A program made the position numbers and the translations under genes. Under the pieces are notes generated by a model. That model was not told the DNA's origin. It did no database searches and worked only from the letters and a program-made list of their open reading frames with translations. Below, in pieces: positions 11,220-23,600 of a DNA stretch of 64,000 nucleotides; within the stretch, counting starts at the first letter, position 1, and each line of letters begins with the position of its first letter. The stretch comes from Halicephalobus mephisto (taxonomy: Eukaryota; Nematoda; Chromadorea; Rhabditida; Panagrolaimidae): positions 62,001 to 126,000 of the forward strand of contig SWDT01000131.1 of assembly GCA_009193035.1 (NCBI GenBank), written 5' to 3'.

Positions 11220-11818
11220 TAACTAAATATCTGAAATCAGAATACTGTAGGACATGAGTGAGATCCTCGATTATCTAGTGTAGGAGTTATAATAACTATT
11301 TTCTGTCTTATTGTTTAAGTAAAGTTTAGTAATATTCTTCCTGTTTCTATTTTAACAGCTAGTTTTTAATCAAGATAATCTTATATATTATTAGATTACT
11401 GTTGGGACAGAAACTATACTAAAAAGAAATCAATCATAAAGATAGCCTGAATATCAGGGAGTGTAGAGTACTGTAGAACGTGAGTGAGATTCTTGATTAT
11501 TTGGCGTGTAAGATACATGATTATTGTCTATACCTTATTGTTTAAGTAAAGATTAGTAATATTCTTCCTGTTTCTATTTTAGCAGCTATTTTTTAATCAA
11601 TATAATCTTATATATTATTAGATTACTGTTGGGACAGAAACTATACTAAAAAGAAATCAATCACAAAGATAATCTGAATATCAGAAATAATAGAATACTG
11701 TAGAACATGAGTGAGACCCTTGATTATCTTTTGTGTAAGATACATGATTATTGTCTATACCTTATTGTTTAAGTAAAGATTAGTAATATTCTTCCTGTTT
11801 CTATTTTAACAGAAGGTA
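11220..11818 (+). repeat. Three tandem copies of a roughly 230-bp unit
   Basis: Copies share TTGTTTAAGTAAAG, TAGTAATATTCTTCCTG and GTTGGGACAGAAACTATAC. The first copy is more diverged than the second and third. Each copy ends in a pyrimidine tract plus TTTTA(A/G)CAG, which is a good splice acceptor. The last copy is followed by the open frame at 11815-11913. Confidence 0.75.
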
Positions 11819-12604
11819 ACGTTCACTTCGAACAAGTCCGTGGAGAAACAGGTTCCATTCAGTTTAGGGAAAACAGAAAAGAAAGGCTGATCGACCCCAG
11901 AAGACCTTGTTAAGTTCGATCCAACATTTTTTCGTTCCAATTTGAATCAAAAATCAAATTCTAAACGAAAAATCGATTTTTTAAATGTTTTTAAAAACAT
12001 AATTTATAAAGTATGTTTTTTCGATAATTTTATTTTCAAATATTTTTATAAAAAATATTTTTTTTATTTTAATTTAAAAAATATTTTTTTAATTTAAAAA
12101 ATGTAAATAGTTTTAATTTAAAAATTATTTTAAAGTAATTTAGAAATTTAATTTTTTAAATATTTTTATAAAATTTCTAGAATTTTCGAAAATATTAATT
12201 ACGAAATAATTTCGAAATTAGTGATTTTTAATTTTCAATCAAGTTTTGCAAATTCGTATTGAAAAAATCCGATCAAAATGTTCAATTGTTTTATTTACAG
12301 TAAGATGATCATTAATCTGTTTTTTTTTTAATTTTTAAAATTTTTTTAACGAATATCTTATAAAATAAAAATTTTCTATTTTTAAATATCCGATGTAGAC
12401 CTCTTTGAGAACTTCGAACATTTTTTGGAAATTTTTATTTCGAAAAAGTTCTTGATCGATCTTCGAATAATACTGTAATGAAGATACATTCACTTCAAAA
12501 ATCCTATTTTTATTAATATGGTTTAATTTTTGGTGTTTTAAAAGTTCGTTTTTTTAAAATTTTTAATTTATATTAATTTTAACTAATTTTGCTGAATTAC
12601 GAAT

Positions 12605-13100
12605 ATTTTATACATTGAGAAAATTATCTATAAATATCTTATATTTTATATATTGAAAAATTTATTTATAAATATCCTATATTTTATATATTGAAAAAAT
12701 TATCTATAAATATCTTATATTTTATACATTGAGAAAATTATCTATAAATATCTTATATTTTATATATTGAAAAATTTATTTATAAATATCCTATATTTTA
12801 TATATTGAAAAAATTATCTATAAATATCTTATATTTTATATATTGAAAAAATTATTTATAAACATCTTATATTTTATATATTGAAAAATTTATTTATAAA
12901 TATCCTATATTTTATACATTGAAAAAATTATCTATAAATATCTTATATTTTATATATTGAAAAAATTATTTATAAACATCTTACATTTTATATATTGGAA
13001 AAATTATTTATAAATATCTTATATTTTATACATTGAAAAATTTATTTATGAATATCTTATATTTTATATATTGAAAAATTTATTTATAAACATCCTATTT
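12605..13100 (+). repeat. 38-bp A/T tandem array, about 13 copies
   Basis: The unit contains ATAAATATCTTATATTTTAT followed by ACATTGAAAAAATTATCT, with small variations. 11940-12600 before it is A/T-rich and holds nothing recognisable. Confidence 0.75.
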
Positions 13101-13405
13101 CTGATTTGCTAGGTCTTCTCAGAGCTTCATTACCTTCTGGAGATTGCTATCTTAGAACGTCTTCGACCGGTCCCCGATCAATGTCGTCACGGAGGTAAAT
13201 TCGCTTCCAGGGCGCTGTTGCCTAAGGATATTTTTTTTCCGATTTTTATTCAACTTTCATTTCGTCACTTTTTCGAAAAATTGGATTTTTATTTTTTAAC
13301 AAATCCTAAAATTTTATACAATGAAGATTTTTTGTAAACTTTTTAAATCTACAGTAACTGTCACTACTTTCTCCAAAGTTACTACTTTTGAAAATCTTTA
13401 TTGAT

Positions 13406-13416
13406 CCTCGATTACT
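13406..13416. repeat. Target-site duplication, left, of minus-strand SINE
   Basis: CCTCGATTACT is repeated exactly at 13793-13803 on the other side of the element. Confidence 0.75.
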
Positions 13417-13792
13417 TTTAGAACTTTAGCACTTTATCGAACGTTTTCAAAGCAATTACAATATAGGATTTATAACATTATACACTCAAGCTTGGACTCC
13501 TCTATTGTTCGCGCATCTCAACCTTTCTGATCATCTCCAGGGAATTATTCCTCTTACTAAGATCATCTTTAGGGAATTCTTCTCTTACTAGAATCATCTC
13601 CAGGGAATTCTTCCTCTTACTAGGATCATTTTTTTGGTCCTTCTGACCTCGCTTCTTTCTTTGATGAGTGCGTCTTAGTCGTTTGTAGTCAGATTGCAGC
13701 TGGCAAGGCCTGGATCTGCAGTCTTTGGTCGGGAATCGAATCCGAGTCTCGTAACTTTGCAGTCACGTATACTACCATTGTACTACCGAAGC
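13417..13792 (-). mobile_element. tRNA-derived SINE, copy 1
   Basis: Read on the minus strand, the 5' end (13792 downward) is a tRNA-like head of about 72 bases. It has an A box (TAGTACAATGG), a B box (GGATTCGATTCCC, one base off the consensus), and an acceptor stem in which six of seven pairs form. The anticodon stem closes on a 6-nt loop, so it is not a functional tRNA. The body that follows is shared with 53993-54296 at high identity. This copy carries three tandem versions of a roughly 32-base piece (GATGATC-TAGTAAGAG-GAATTCCCT) where the other has one. Perfect 11-base flanking duplications support retroposition. A SINE depends on a LINE reverse transcriptase in trans and on RNA polymerase III transcription from the internal boxes. 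Confidence 0.88.
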
Positions 13793-13803
13793 CCTCGATT
13801 ACT
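13793..13803. repeat. Target-site duplication, right, of minus-strand SINE
   Basis: This is an exact copy of CCTCGATTACT at 13406-13416. Confidence 0.75.
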
Positions 13804-14034
13804 ATTTTCACGAAAGTAATTTAATTTTGTAATGAAAGTTAATTTTTAATATTTTCAATTGAAGCTTTGTTTCGTTGTTGTTAAACAATATTATTATTAA
13901 ATCTTTATTTTTAACAAGTTATTTTTCAAAAGAATATTCTCTACGCTGAACATTGTTTACTTGCAAGTTTTCAATGTCGAACATTATGCATACTGTATTT
14001 TATTAAAGTTAACGGTTAGAATTGGAGGTCAAAA

Positions 14035-14400
14035 TTCAGACTTTTCGCGTTAAGATACGGTTTTAGAAATTCATATTTTTCGCGTTAAGATACGATTTTA
14101 GAGATTCAGACTTTTCGTGTTAAGATACGATTTTAGAGATTCATACTTTTCGCGTTAAAATACAACTTTTAAAATTTAAACTTTCCACGTTAAGATACGG
14201 TTTTAGAGATTCATATTTTTCGCGTTAAGATATGGTTTTAGAAATTCATATTTTTCGTGTTAAGATCCGATTTTAGAGATTCATATTTTTCGCGTTAAGA
14301 TACAATTTCCGAAATTTATACTTTTCAAGTTAAAATACAACTTTTAAAATTTAAACTTTTCGTGTTAAGATACGGTTTCCGAGATTCAGATTTTTCATAC
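14035..14400 (+). repeat. 37-38-bp tandem array
   Basis: Units of TTTTCGCGTTAAGATACG plus TTTTAGAGATTCATA recur about ten times with point changes. 13805-14030 and 14400-15075 are A/T-rich with no supported gene. The ORF at 14849-15073 on the minus strand has no recognisable content. Confidence 0.7.
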
Positions 14401-15079
14401 TGAGATATGACTTAGAGATGATGTTTTAATTCGGAAAATCTAGACATCAAGTTTTGTTAATTTAAGCTATATACTTTTCGGAATAAAAAAATTCTTGAAT
14501 ATTATCTCAGCACGAAAATTTCAAATTTCGACATTGAACTCTGATCGTCAATTTTGATAAAACGGAGCACTGAAGATTACCATCTTAGAAAATTTTTATT
14601 TTCGATGATGTCATTGTAAAAATTCATTTGTTTCAAGAGCACTATTGCCTAAAAACAAAGTCCGATTTTTTAATATTTTTAAGTAAAAATTTAATTTGTC
14701 GAATTTTTAATAAAATAAATTTTTTTTTGAAATTAAATATAAAAATTTTTTCATTTTTGAATTTTCTGTTTTTGGTTTTTTGAGAGTTTCGAACATTTTT
14801 GAAGATTGTTATCTTGAAAAATCTTCAATTATTTTTTAATTAATATTGTCATGGAGGTACATTCATGTCGAAGATACTTGGACACGAATCTTTGTTTTTG
14901 ATTACTTCAACTGATAGTGTATTCGGCCAATTTCTGAATAAGTCTAGCATTAACTGAATTTTATTTTTTATAAAGTTGTTTCTTAAAACCAAATATAATG
15001 AAAAATTTGTACAGGTTTCTTGTTTGTCATTTTCCAAGTTTTCAGTTCTCCGTATTCTAAAGTCGATGATCACAGTTCG

Positions 15080-16080
15080 AGGTCGAAATTTGGATTTTTC
15101 GTTCTAAGAAGATATTTATAATTTTTTTATTTCGAAAAAATTATTTTTTATAAATTAATAATTCGAATTTATTTGAATTTTTCGAATAAATTTTTTTTCT
15201 AAGAAGATATTTATAATTTTTTTATTTCGAAAAAATTATTTTTTATAAATTAATAGCTTGAATTTATTTATACTTTTCAAATAAATATTTCTTTCTAAAA
15301 CGATATTTATAATTTTTTTATTTCGAAAAAATTATTTTTTATAAATTAATAATTCGAATTTTTTTGAATTTTTCGAATAAATATTTTTTTCTAAGACGAT
15401 ATTTATAATTTTACATAAATTAATAATTCGCATTTATTTATACTTTTCAAATAAATATTTCTTTCTAAAACGATATTTATAATTTTTTTATTTCGAAAAA
15501 CTATTTTTTATAAATTAATAATTCGCATTTTTTTGAATTTTTCGAATAAATATTTTTTTCTAAGACGATATTTATAATTTTTTATAAATTAATAGTTTGA
15601 ATTTATTTATACTTTTCAAATAAATATTTCTTTCTAAGACGATATTTATAATTTTTTTATTTCAAAAAACTATTTTTTATAAATTAATAATTCGCATTTT
15701 TTTGAATTTTTCGAATAAATATTTTTTTCTAAGACGATATTTATAATTTTTTATAAATTAATAGTTTGAATTTATTTATACTTTTCAAATAAATATTTTT
15801 TTTCTAAAACGATATTTATGATTTTTTATTTCGAAAAAATTATTTTTTATAAATTAATAATTCGAATTTTTTTGAATTTTTCGAATAAATATTTTTTTCT
15901 AAAACGATATTTATAATTTTTTATAAATTAATAATTCGAATTTATTTATATTTTTCAAATAAATATTTTTTTCTAAAACGATATTTATAATTTTTTATTT
16001 CGAAAAAATTATTTTTTATAAATTAATAATTCGAATTTTTTTGAATTTTTCGAATAAATATTTTTTTCTAAGAAATAACA
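15080..16080 (+). repeat. Roughly 100-bp A/T tandem array, about ten copies
   Basis: Units contain CGATATTTATAATTTTTT, TTATAAATTAATAATTCGAA and TTTTTCGAATAAATA. Two subtypes (TTTGAATTTTTC and TTATACTTTTCA) roughly alternate, suggesting a dimeric higher-order unit. Confidence 0.7.
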
Positions 16081-16849
16081 TGTGGATTATGTTTCGATTG
16101 AAAAATTTCAGATGAATTTCGACTATCAATTTAGATAAAACAAAAAATTTTTAAATGTTGTTTTAGAGCGAAAAATTCAAATTTCGACTTCGAACTTTGA
16201 CCTTCAACTACGGTAAAACATGGCAGAGATGCCTTCTGGAGATCTATATTCCAAAAAATATTCGATTATTAATTTACAGAAATGACTTCACTACAGTACT
16301 ACATATCGTCGAAGATAAAATTAATTTTTACTTTAATTTTTCGACTTACAGTATACTTAGCAATCTACAGGATTATTTTCAGTTAAATTTTTTTAAAATT
16401 TTCAAAAATCAGAAAATTAATAAAACTTTTAAAATAAATTTAATCCAAAAAGTTATATTTTTAATTTTTTTAAAATAAACATTATTGAAAATTTTTTTTC
16501 TTCCACCTTCGCAAAAAATATTTTGATTAATGTACTTTTGTTGACAAATTAGACCTTTGTGAAGGAGTGATGGATCTACCGTAAAATTCATTACCGATCA
16601 TTGATCAATATAAATTTTATTTTTTTTTTGAACTTGTTTCAAATTTAAATATTATTATGAAATATGACGTAATTTAAGTTAATTTTTAGTACACTATCAA
16701 CAGGGGTTCTTAAAAATCGATCTAAAAATAAAAATTCACTGCAATAAAACTAGACAAAAAAAGTTTATACATCAGAAAAAATTTCGACAATTTTTTATTA
16801 TTTTTAATAAAATATAATTTTTGATCCCTGATTTCGTAAAATTGATTTT

Positions 16850-17300
16850 TTCGATTAGTATTTTTGGTTTTTGGAACACCTTAATTTTGATAGTTTATTC
16901 TTTACGGTATTTGATTATTAAATTTCTAAAATGTTACTTTTTTATTTTTAGATCAAAATTTTTAAAATTTGGAATATTTTAATTTTCAAATCAAGTGTCC
17001 AAAAAACTTATTTAAAAAAATTGATTTTTTGATAGTTCATTTTTTATGGTATTTGATTATTAAATTTCTGAAATGTTACGTTTTTATTTTTAGATCAATA
17101 TTTTTGAATTTTGCAATATTTTAATATCCAAGTCAAGTACCCCAAAAAACTTATTTAAAAAAATTGATTTTTTGATAGTTCATTTTTTATGGTATTTGAT
17201 TATTAAATTTCTGAAATGTTACGTTTTTATTTTTAGATCAACATTTTTGAATATCTTAATATCCAAATAAAGTACTCCAAAAAACTGATTTAAAAAAAAA
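16850..17300 (+). repeat. Three copies of a roughly 140-bp unit
   Basis: TTGATAGTTCATTTTTTATG, GGTATTTGATTATTAAATTT and TTTTTATTTTTAGATCAA recur at about 16887, 17030 and 17172. 16190-16850 before it is A/T-rich, with ORFs (16197-16478 plus, 16409-16591 minus) that have no recognisable domain. Confidence 0.6.
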
Positions 17301-17839
17301 AAATTTTGAAACGTATGTCAGTCAAGGAAAATAACTAGTATACAGTCCGTAAGCGATTGTTTTTTAGGTATAGTTCTGAGTTCATATAAAAAAGTAAAGT
17401 TGATATAATTTTCGGAAATTTCCGTGTTAAAAGTTAATTTTTTTCTTTCTTTTTCGATTATTTTTAGATGAAATTCCGTTCATATCTGAAAACGAAAAAA
17501 CTCGTTATTATCTTAAAGAATTTTCGCACCAAAAGCTGATTTAATTTTTTTTAAAATTACAAATTTAAACCAAATTCCGGTCATATTAAGAAAAAACGTT
17601 TTTAATTTTCGAGAAATTTCGTGTTAAACGTCGATTTCCGGTTTCGATTTAATTAATTTCGAAGTACAAATTTTTTGGAGAAAATTAATCCGAAATTTCT
17701 TGAGCTGATTATGGTTTTAAATCCTGTAAAAATCGGTAAACTTGTTCTTTTACTTAATGTCCAGTAAAATCGGATCAACTGCGACAAATGGAAGAAATTT
17801 AACTTGCATATAATTGATCGACTTTGTTCGTGATCAGAA

Positions 17840-18240
17840 CTATCAATTTCGAACTGAACTTAGAACGGAATTAGAACTAATTTTAATTCGAAAATTATAA
17901 AATTCGAACTAGAATCGAACTAATTTTAATTCGAAAATTATAAAATTCGAACTAATTCTAATTCGAAAATTAAAAAATTTGAACTAATCCTAATTTGAAA
18001 ATTATAAAATTCGAACTAATTTTAATTCGAAAATTAAAAAATTCGAACTAGAACCGAACTAATCTTAATTCGAAAATTAAAAAATTCGAACTAATTCTAA
18101 TTCGAAAAATAAAAAATTCGAACTAGAATCGAACTAATTTTAATTTGAAAATTAAAAAATTTGAACTAATCCTAATTTGAAAACTAAAAAATTCGAACTA
18201 ATCTTAATTCGAAAATTGAAGAGTCTGAAAAATCGACAAC
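17840..18240 (+). repeat. Short tandem array of GAACTAATTTTAATTCGAAA units
   Basis: Units of about 35 bases alternate GAACTAA(T/C) with AATTCGAAAATTAAAAAA. The ORF at 18152-18376 on the minus strand runs out of this array and is not supported. Confidence 0.65.
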
Positions 18241-18419
18241 TTTGTTCGTGATCGTCCGACCGTGCGAAAGTCGATCGAAAATGTCTGAAAATGATGTTTT
18301 TGGACTTCGGAGATGACGCATTCCAAAAATGTTTAAAAAAAGTAAATAAAATTTCGAATAAAATAAAAATCTGCAAAAATAATTTTTAAAATAAAAATTT
18401 TATTATTTAATTTATTAAA

Positions 18420-19390
18420 TATTTTTTACTTTCTTCGTGTCAGGATCATTTTTTATTTTTTAAATTTATAATTATTGAAAAAGTTATTTTTATTATTTGA
18501 CTTCTATTGATCGACCAAGGTTTTATTTTTTGAATTCTTTCGTGTCGAAACCATTGTCATTTTTGGCATTTGTAACAGATCGCCAAAAAATAGTAATTTT
18601 AAAATTTAATTTTTTTGCTTTTATTTTTTAACTTTTTTCGTGTCGAAACCATCGTCATTTTTGGCATTTGTAACAGATCGCCAAAAATAATAGTTTTAAA
18701 ATTTAACTTTTATTTTTGATTGAATATTTTTTTTTATTTTTTAACTTTTTTCGTGTCAAAACCATTGTCATTTTTGGCATTTGTAACAGATCGCCAAAAA
18801 TAATAATTTTAAAATTTAATTTTTTTGCTTTTATTTTTTAACTTTTTTCTTGTTAAGACCAATTATTTTTTCGGCATTGGTAACACTTCGCCAAACAGAA
18901 CAAACTTTATTTTTTTATATTTGCTGACTAATCAAATATTTTTAATTTTTAAAATTTTTTTAGTATTGGTAACATTTCGCCAAACAGAATAAAATCTAAC
19001 AATTGACTCTTTTTGATCAATTTAGTATTTTTAAAATTTTTCGTGTCAAGACCAATTATTTTTTTTGGCATTGGTAACATTTCGCCAAACAGCATAAAAT
19101 CTAACAATTGACCTTTTTTGATCAATTTAGTATTTTTTTAATTTTTCGTGTCAAGACCAATTATTTTCTTTGGCACTAGTAACATTTCGCCAAACAGCAT
19201 GAAATCTAACAATTGACCTTTTTTGATCAATTTAGTATTTTTTGAATTTTTCGTGTCAAGACCAATTATTTTCTTTGGCACTAGTAACATTTCGCCAAAC
19301 AGAATAAAATCTTACAATTGATTTTTGTTGACCAATCAAATATTTTTTAAAATTTTTTTGGCATCAACAATATTTCGCCAAACAGCGTCA
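18420..19390 (+). repeat. Tandem array with core TTTGGCATTTGTAACA..CGCCAAA
   Basis: Eight to nine units of about 100-120 bases contain TTCGTGTC(A/G)A(A/G)ACCA, then TTTTTGGCAT and AACATTTCGCCAAACAG. The pair TTTGGC / GCCAAA in each unit can form a short hairpin. Confidence 0.65.
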
Positions 19391-19400
19391 ACTTTGCTCT

Positions 19401-19724
19401 TTGACCTTTGATCTTTTACACCGTAGTTATTTTTGCATCATTTCTGATTTTTTTTCTGCAGACAAACCTAAGCTAGTTTCGATTTTAAATCAGTTAAATC
19501 TCCTCGAACCGCGAGGCAGACCTTCCTTCATCGGAAAATGGAATAAATCACTTTTTTGTTATTTTTTTCATCGACTTTTTAACGTGATTCTGTGCGTCTT
19601 GTCACAAACAGAAGTTGAAGGCGATTTTGATCGACTTCTTTTTCTCCGCTCTACCGCGCATTTAATTTTCGGTATTTTAAATGATCAAAATACTGATCTT
19701 TTTTGGCGAATTACAGCCTCCTGA
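19401..19724 (+). other. Unassigned ORF with an internal acceptor-like site
   Basis: A 107-codon open frame (non-standard start) lies between repeat blocks. A good acceptor (TTTTTTTCTGCAG) at about 19449-19461 would begin an exon reading DKPKLVSILNQLNLLEPRGR. I do not recognise the peptide. Its last part (about 19700-19760) is duplicated at 19830-19915, which argues for repeat origin rather than a conserved gene. Confidence 0.2.
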
Positions 19725-20668
19725 AATGGTCAACAGTCCATCAGTAAAATTATCACTGTAATGTTATTATTTATTTTCAAATTTTTTAATTAGGGAATAT
19801 AAGTGGTTTTGAAATTTTCGGTATTTTAAACGATCAAAATATCGGTCCTTTTTGGCGAATTACAACCTCTCGAAATGGTCAACAGTCCATCAGTAAAATT
19901 ATCACTGTAATTTTATTTACTACTTTGAGATTTTTGAAAATTGTACAAGGGGTTCTGGAATCTAATCGGAAATTATGAAATTTTCAACAATTGTATACAA
20001 ATTTTGGAGTTTTTGAGAACTTGATAGATATTTAAAACTTTTTAGAATTTTGAAGAATTTTTAAAACATAATAGAAAATTTAAAAATCTTCAAAAATTTT
20101 TTTAAAAATTTTGGAACTTTAGAATTCTATAAAATTTTTAAAACATAATAGAAAATTTAAGTTTTTAAAAATTTTTCAAGAATTTTTGAAATATAAAAAT
20201 TTTATAAAATTTTTTAGAATTGAATAAAAATTGAAAATTAATATCTAAAACTTCGAATTTTTAAATTCCCTAAAATTCAGATAATCGTGTCGAGACAATT
20301 TTGTAAATCTCCCGTTGTTAATGTTTATAGTACTGTAAAAACTTTAATTAATATTTATTCGTTAAAAATTCAAATTTTGCAAAATTTTTTTTTTTTGAAT
20401 TAGAAAATTTCAAAATTATAATTTAAAATTTTGGAAATTTTTAACGATTCGTGAAAGAATTAATTTTTGATTTAATAATAAAATATTACTTTTTTCAGAA
20501 TTTAATTTTCTTTTATATGACTGTAATCGGAGCCGCAGAAGTGTCCTCTAGCTGATTGACAGTACTCTAGAGTTGATTGACAGTATTTTGTAAAAGTACT
20601 ACATTATTGTGATCGATTTTTAGTAATTCTTCTTTTTTTTCTTTACGGGTCTCAAATCAGTTGAAACC

Positions 20669-23600
20669 ATGCCGAGTAAAGGTCTCATAACCAAGTGTTT
20701 CCCCAACACGTCATACGATGAAGTAGAAGTAAGTTTCAATTTTAAAAAATTAAAATTAATTTCTGTTTAAAGTTAAAAATAATTTTTTTTCACGATGTGG
20801 TTTACTGTAATCAAATATACCTTTAGTACTGTGGTCAAAACGAAAAATTGAATAATTTTAGTTTTTTCAATTCAGTGCTTATGTAACAATCTGTCGAAAA
20901 AATGATAAATTTAAAAAACTATCAATTTCGAGAAATTAAAAATTTTTATTTTTATTTTACTTTTTTTTTAATTTAATTTAATTTTTATTTTACTTTTTTT
21001 TATTTTTATTTTATTTTTTTTTAAATTTTTATTTTGGATTATATCAAATTTACAAATGATACAATTTCAAATTTAAATTTTCGATTTTAATTATTTTTTT
21101 TGATCCATCTGTTTCGTTGGTGACGTGAGTAGGTGTTAATTAAAAATTCTAAAAACTTTTATTTAGAAAAAAACAACCTTGAATAAGCAAGTTCCAAAAT
21201 TTAGCTTAAATTCGATTTTTCATGATTCATCTTATTTTTTTACTTTCTTAGTTATCAATAAAAAAATCATTTTTGAATTATTTTTCAAAGATAATGTTCA
21301 AAATTATAAAATAATTAAAATTTTTCGAAATTTTAAAATTTATCCGAACTTTAAAAATTACATAAAAGTAAAATTTTATTATTTTTAATCTCGATTGGAA
21401 AGTTCCGAAATTTCGTTTTAAGACCCAATTTCAGAATTCTGAAAAATCATTTTTATTTTACTGATTTTAAAACTTTGTAAAATCAAAAAAATTCTAAATT
21501 TCGTCATATTTAATCCGAATTAAAGAATTTTAAAATTTTTTATTCAAATTTTTTTTTTCAATTATATTCAAATTTTTAAAAATAAAAATTTTCGAAATCG
21601 AAAATTCTAGAAAACTGAAAAATTTTGACAATGTTGATCCAGGTTGTTTCGTAATTTTTTATTTTTATAATTTTTACGATGTTTACAAACAAAATTTGTC
21701 AGGTACCATTTTGGAATTTCTTTTTTATCGCAGAAATTCGGTGATTTACTTTCTTCGAAAATTGACTGATTGAACACCTAGACTTCCAATCACAATCCAT
21801 CAAAATCAAATTACAATTGTTAAAGAAATTTCAAAAAAAGTGTAATTTCGAAATTATTTTGATAAACATTTTCGAAAATTTTAGTTTTTAGAATTATAAA
21901 TTTTAAAAAAAGCGTAATTTCGAAATTATTTTGATAAATATTTTTGAAAATTTAAATTTTTAGAATTACAAATTTCAAAAAAGCGTAATTTCGAAATTAT
22001 TTTGATAAACATTTTTGAAAATTTCAATTTTTAAAATTACAAATTTCGAAAAAAGTGTAATTTCGAAATTATTTCGATAAACATTTTTGAAAATTTAAGT
22101 TTTTAAAATTATAAATTTCGAAATTATTTCGATAAACATTTTCGAAAATTTCAGTTTTTAGAATTATAAATTTCGAAATTATTTCGATAAACATTTTCGA
22201 AAATTTCAGTTTTTAGAATTATAAATTTAAAAAAAGTGTAATTTCGAAATTATTTTGATAAACATTTTCGAAAATTTCAGTTTTTAGAATTATAAATTTA
22301 AAAAAAAGTGTAATTTCGAAATTATTTTGATAAACATTTTCGAAAATTTCAGTTTTTAGAATTATAAATTTAAAAAAAGTGTAATTTCGAAATTATTTCG
22401 ATAAACATTTTCGAAAATTTCAATTTTTAGAATTATAAATTTAAAAATCACATTCAATTTTGAGGGTTTTCCTGATTCTAGAAAATTCAAATATATATTT
22501 CTGGATTCTGAAATCTTCGAAAATTTTAAAAATTTCAATTTACATTTGGAAAATTAAATTTAATATGGAAAAAAATTTTAATTTCAAAAAAATTTCAGAC
22601 AGACATTGAAATGAAAACGAAAAAAATTTACAAACTATATCATGGATATTTGAGCATCCCGTTTGCCGCTGTGGGATTGGCATTTACGGTAATTTTCATA
22701 ATGGGCGTGATTAGGGCGATCAAGCAACACCGGGTCAGTCGCAAGTGTTATGTCTTGATCATCAACAGGTCCTTAGGGGATGTTTTGACTTGCATCTCTG
22801 CCTTCGGCACCACGTCCTATGTTTTAATGTCGGATGTACCAAAGTAAGTTTTTTCAAAAAATCAATTTTAAACAATTATTCTACAGTAAGAACATCGTCC
22901 AAGTTCTGGACACGTTCTTCATAGGCTCGTTCTGGTCGGGAATGGTGTCCTACGTCAGTCTGAGCCTTCTGAAGCTCTACGCCGTCGCGAGACCGTTCAA
23001 TTACAGAAAAATGGTCACCATGAAGAGGTGCATCTACCTCGTCTGTGCCAGCTGGATCGTCTGCATCGTAATTTTGTTTGTGACGTTAGGAGCCAATGCT
23101 GCTACAAAATTGGAGGTCTTCCGGAACGTCACCGGATGCCAACTGGAGACTTGTTTGAGAGCTATGTACAAAGTCAGAAACGCTGCTATGACCATCATCT
23201 ACTTTTTCACTATTTTCTGCTTTTTAATCACCGGTAATCAATTAAAATATTCATTTTAAAAAAAAATTTCTAAAATTAGAAATTGTTCGAAATTTTTATA
23301 ATTTAATTGAAGATAGTAAATCAGACGAAAATTCAGGAATTTTCGAATTTACAGAAATTTCTGAAACCTAGGGACAATTGTTAAACTTTTCGAAATTCAC
23401 AATTTTAAATATTTTTGGAAAATTTGATTCAAAAAAATTTTACATTTTATTATTCAAATATTTTCAGTCATGTTCATCAACAGAGCCCGCAGATTCGTGA
23501 ACAGTTTCCACGCAAAAGATTCCACAAACAAACCCAAGATTCTGAGAAACAGATTTCCGATGTGGAAATTGGCTCTGAATGTCGCTACTTTCGCGGGATT

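Noticed and set aside
11815..11913. Superoxide dismutase exon
   Set aside because: GNVHFEQ faintly recalls Cu/Zn SOD N-termini, but none of the metal-ligand motifs follow and the rest does not align. It is left as an unassigned frame.
13715..13792. tRNA gene on the minus strand
   Set aside because: A and B boxes are good, but the anticodon arm closes on a 6-nt loop, the acceptor stem lacks one pair, and the same sequence continues into a shared body with target duplications. It is a SINE head, as is 53993-54065.
16197..16591. ORFs of 93 and 60 codons
   Set aside because: They are rich in F, I, K and N as expected of A/T-rich noncoding DNA; part matches the 14.5-kb repeat family.
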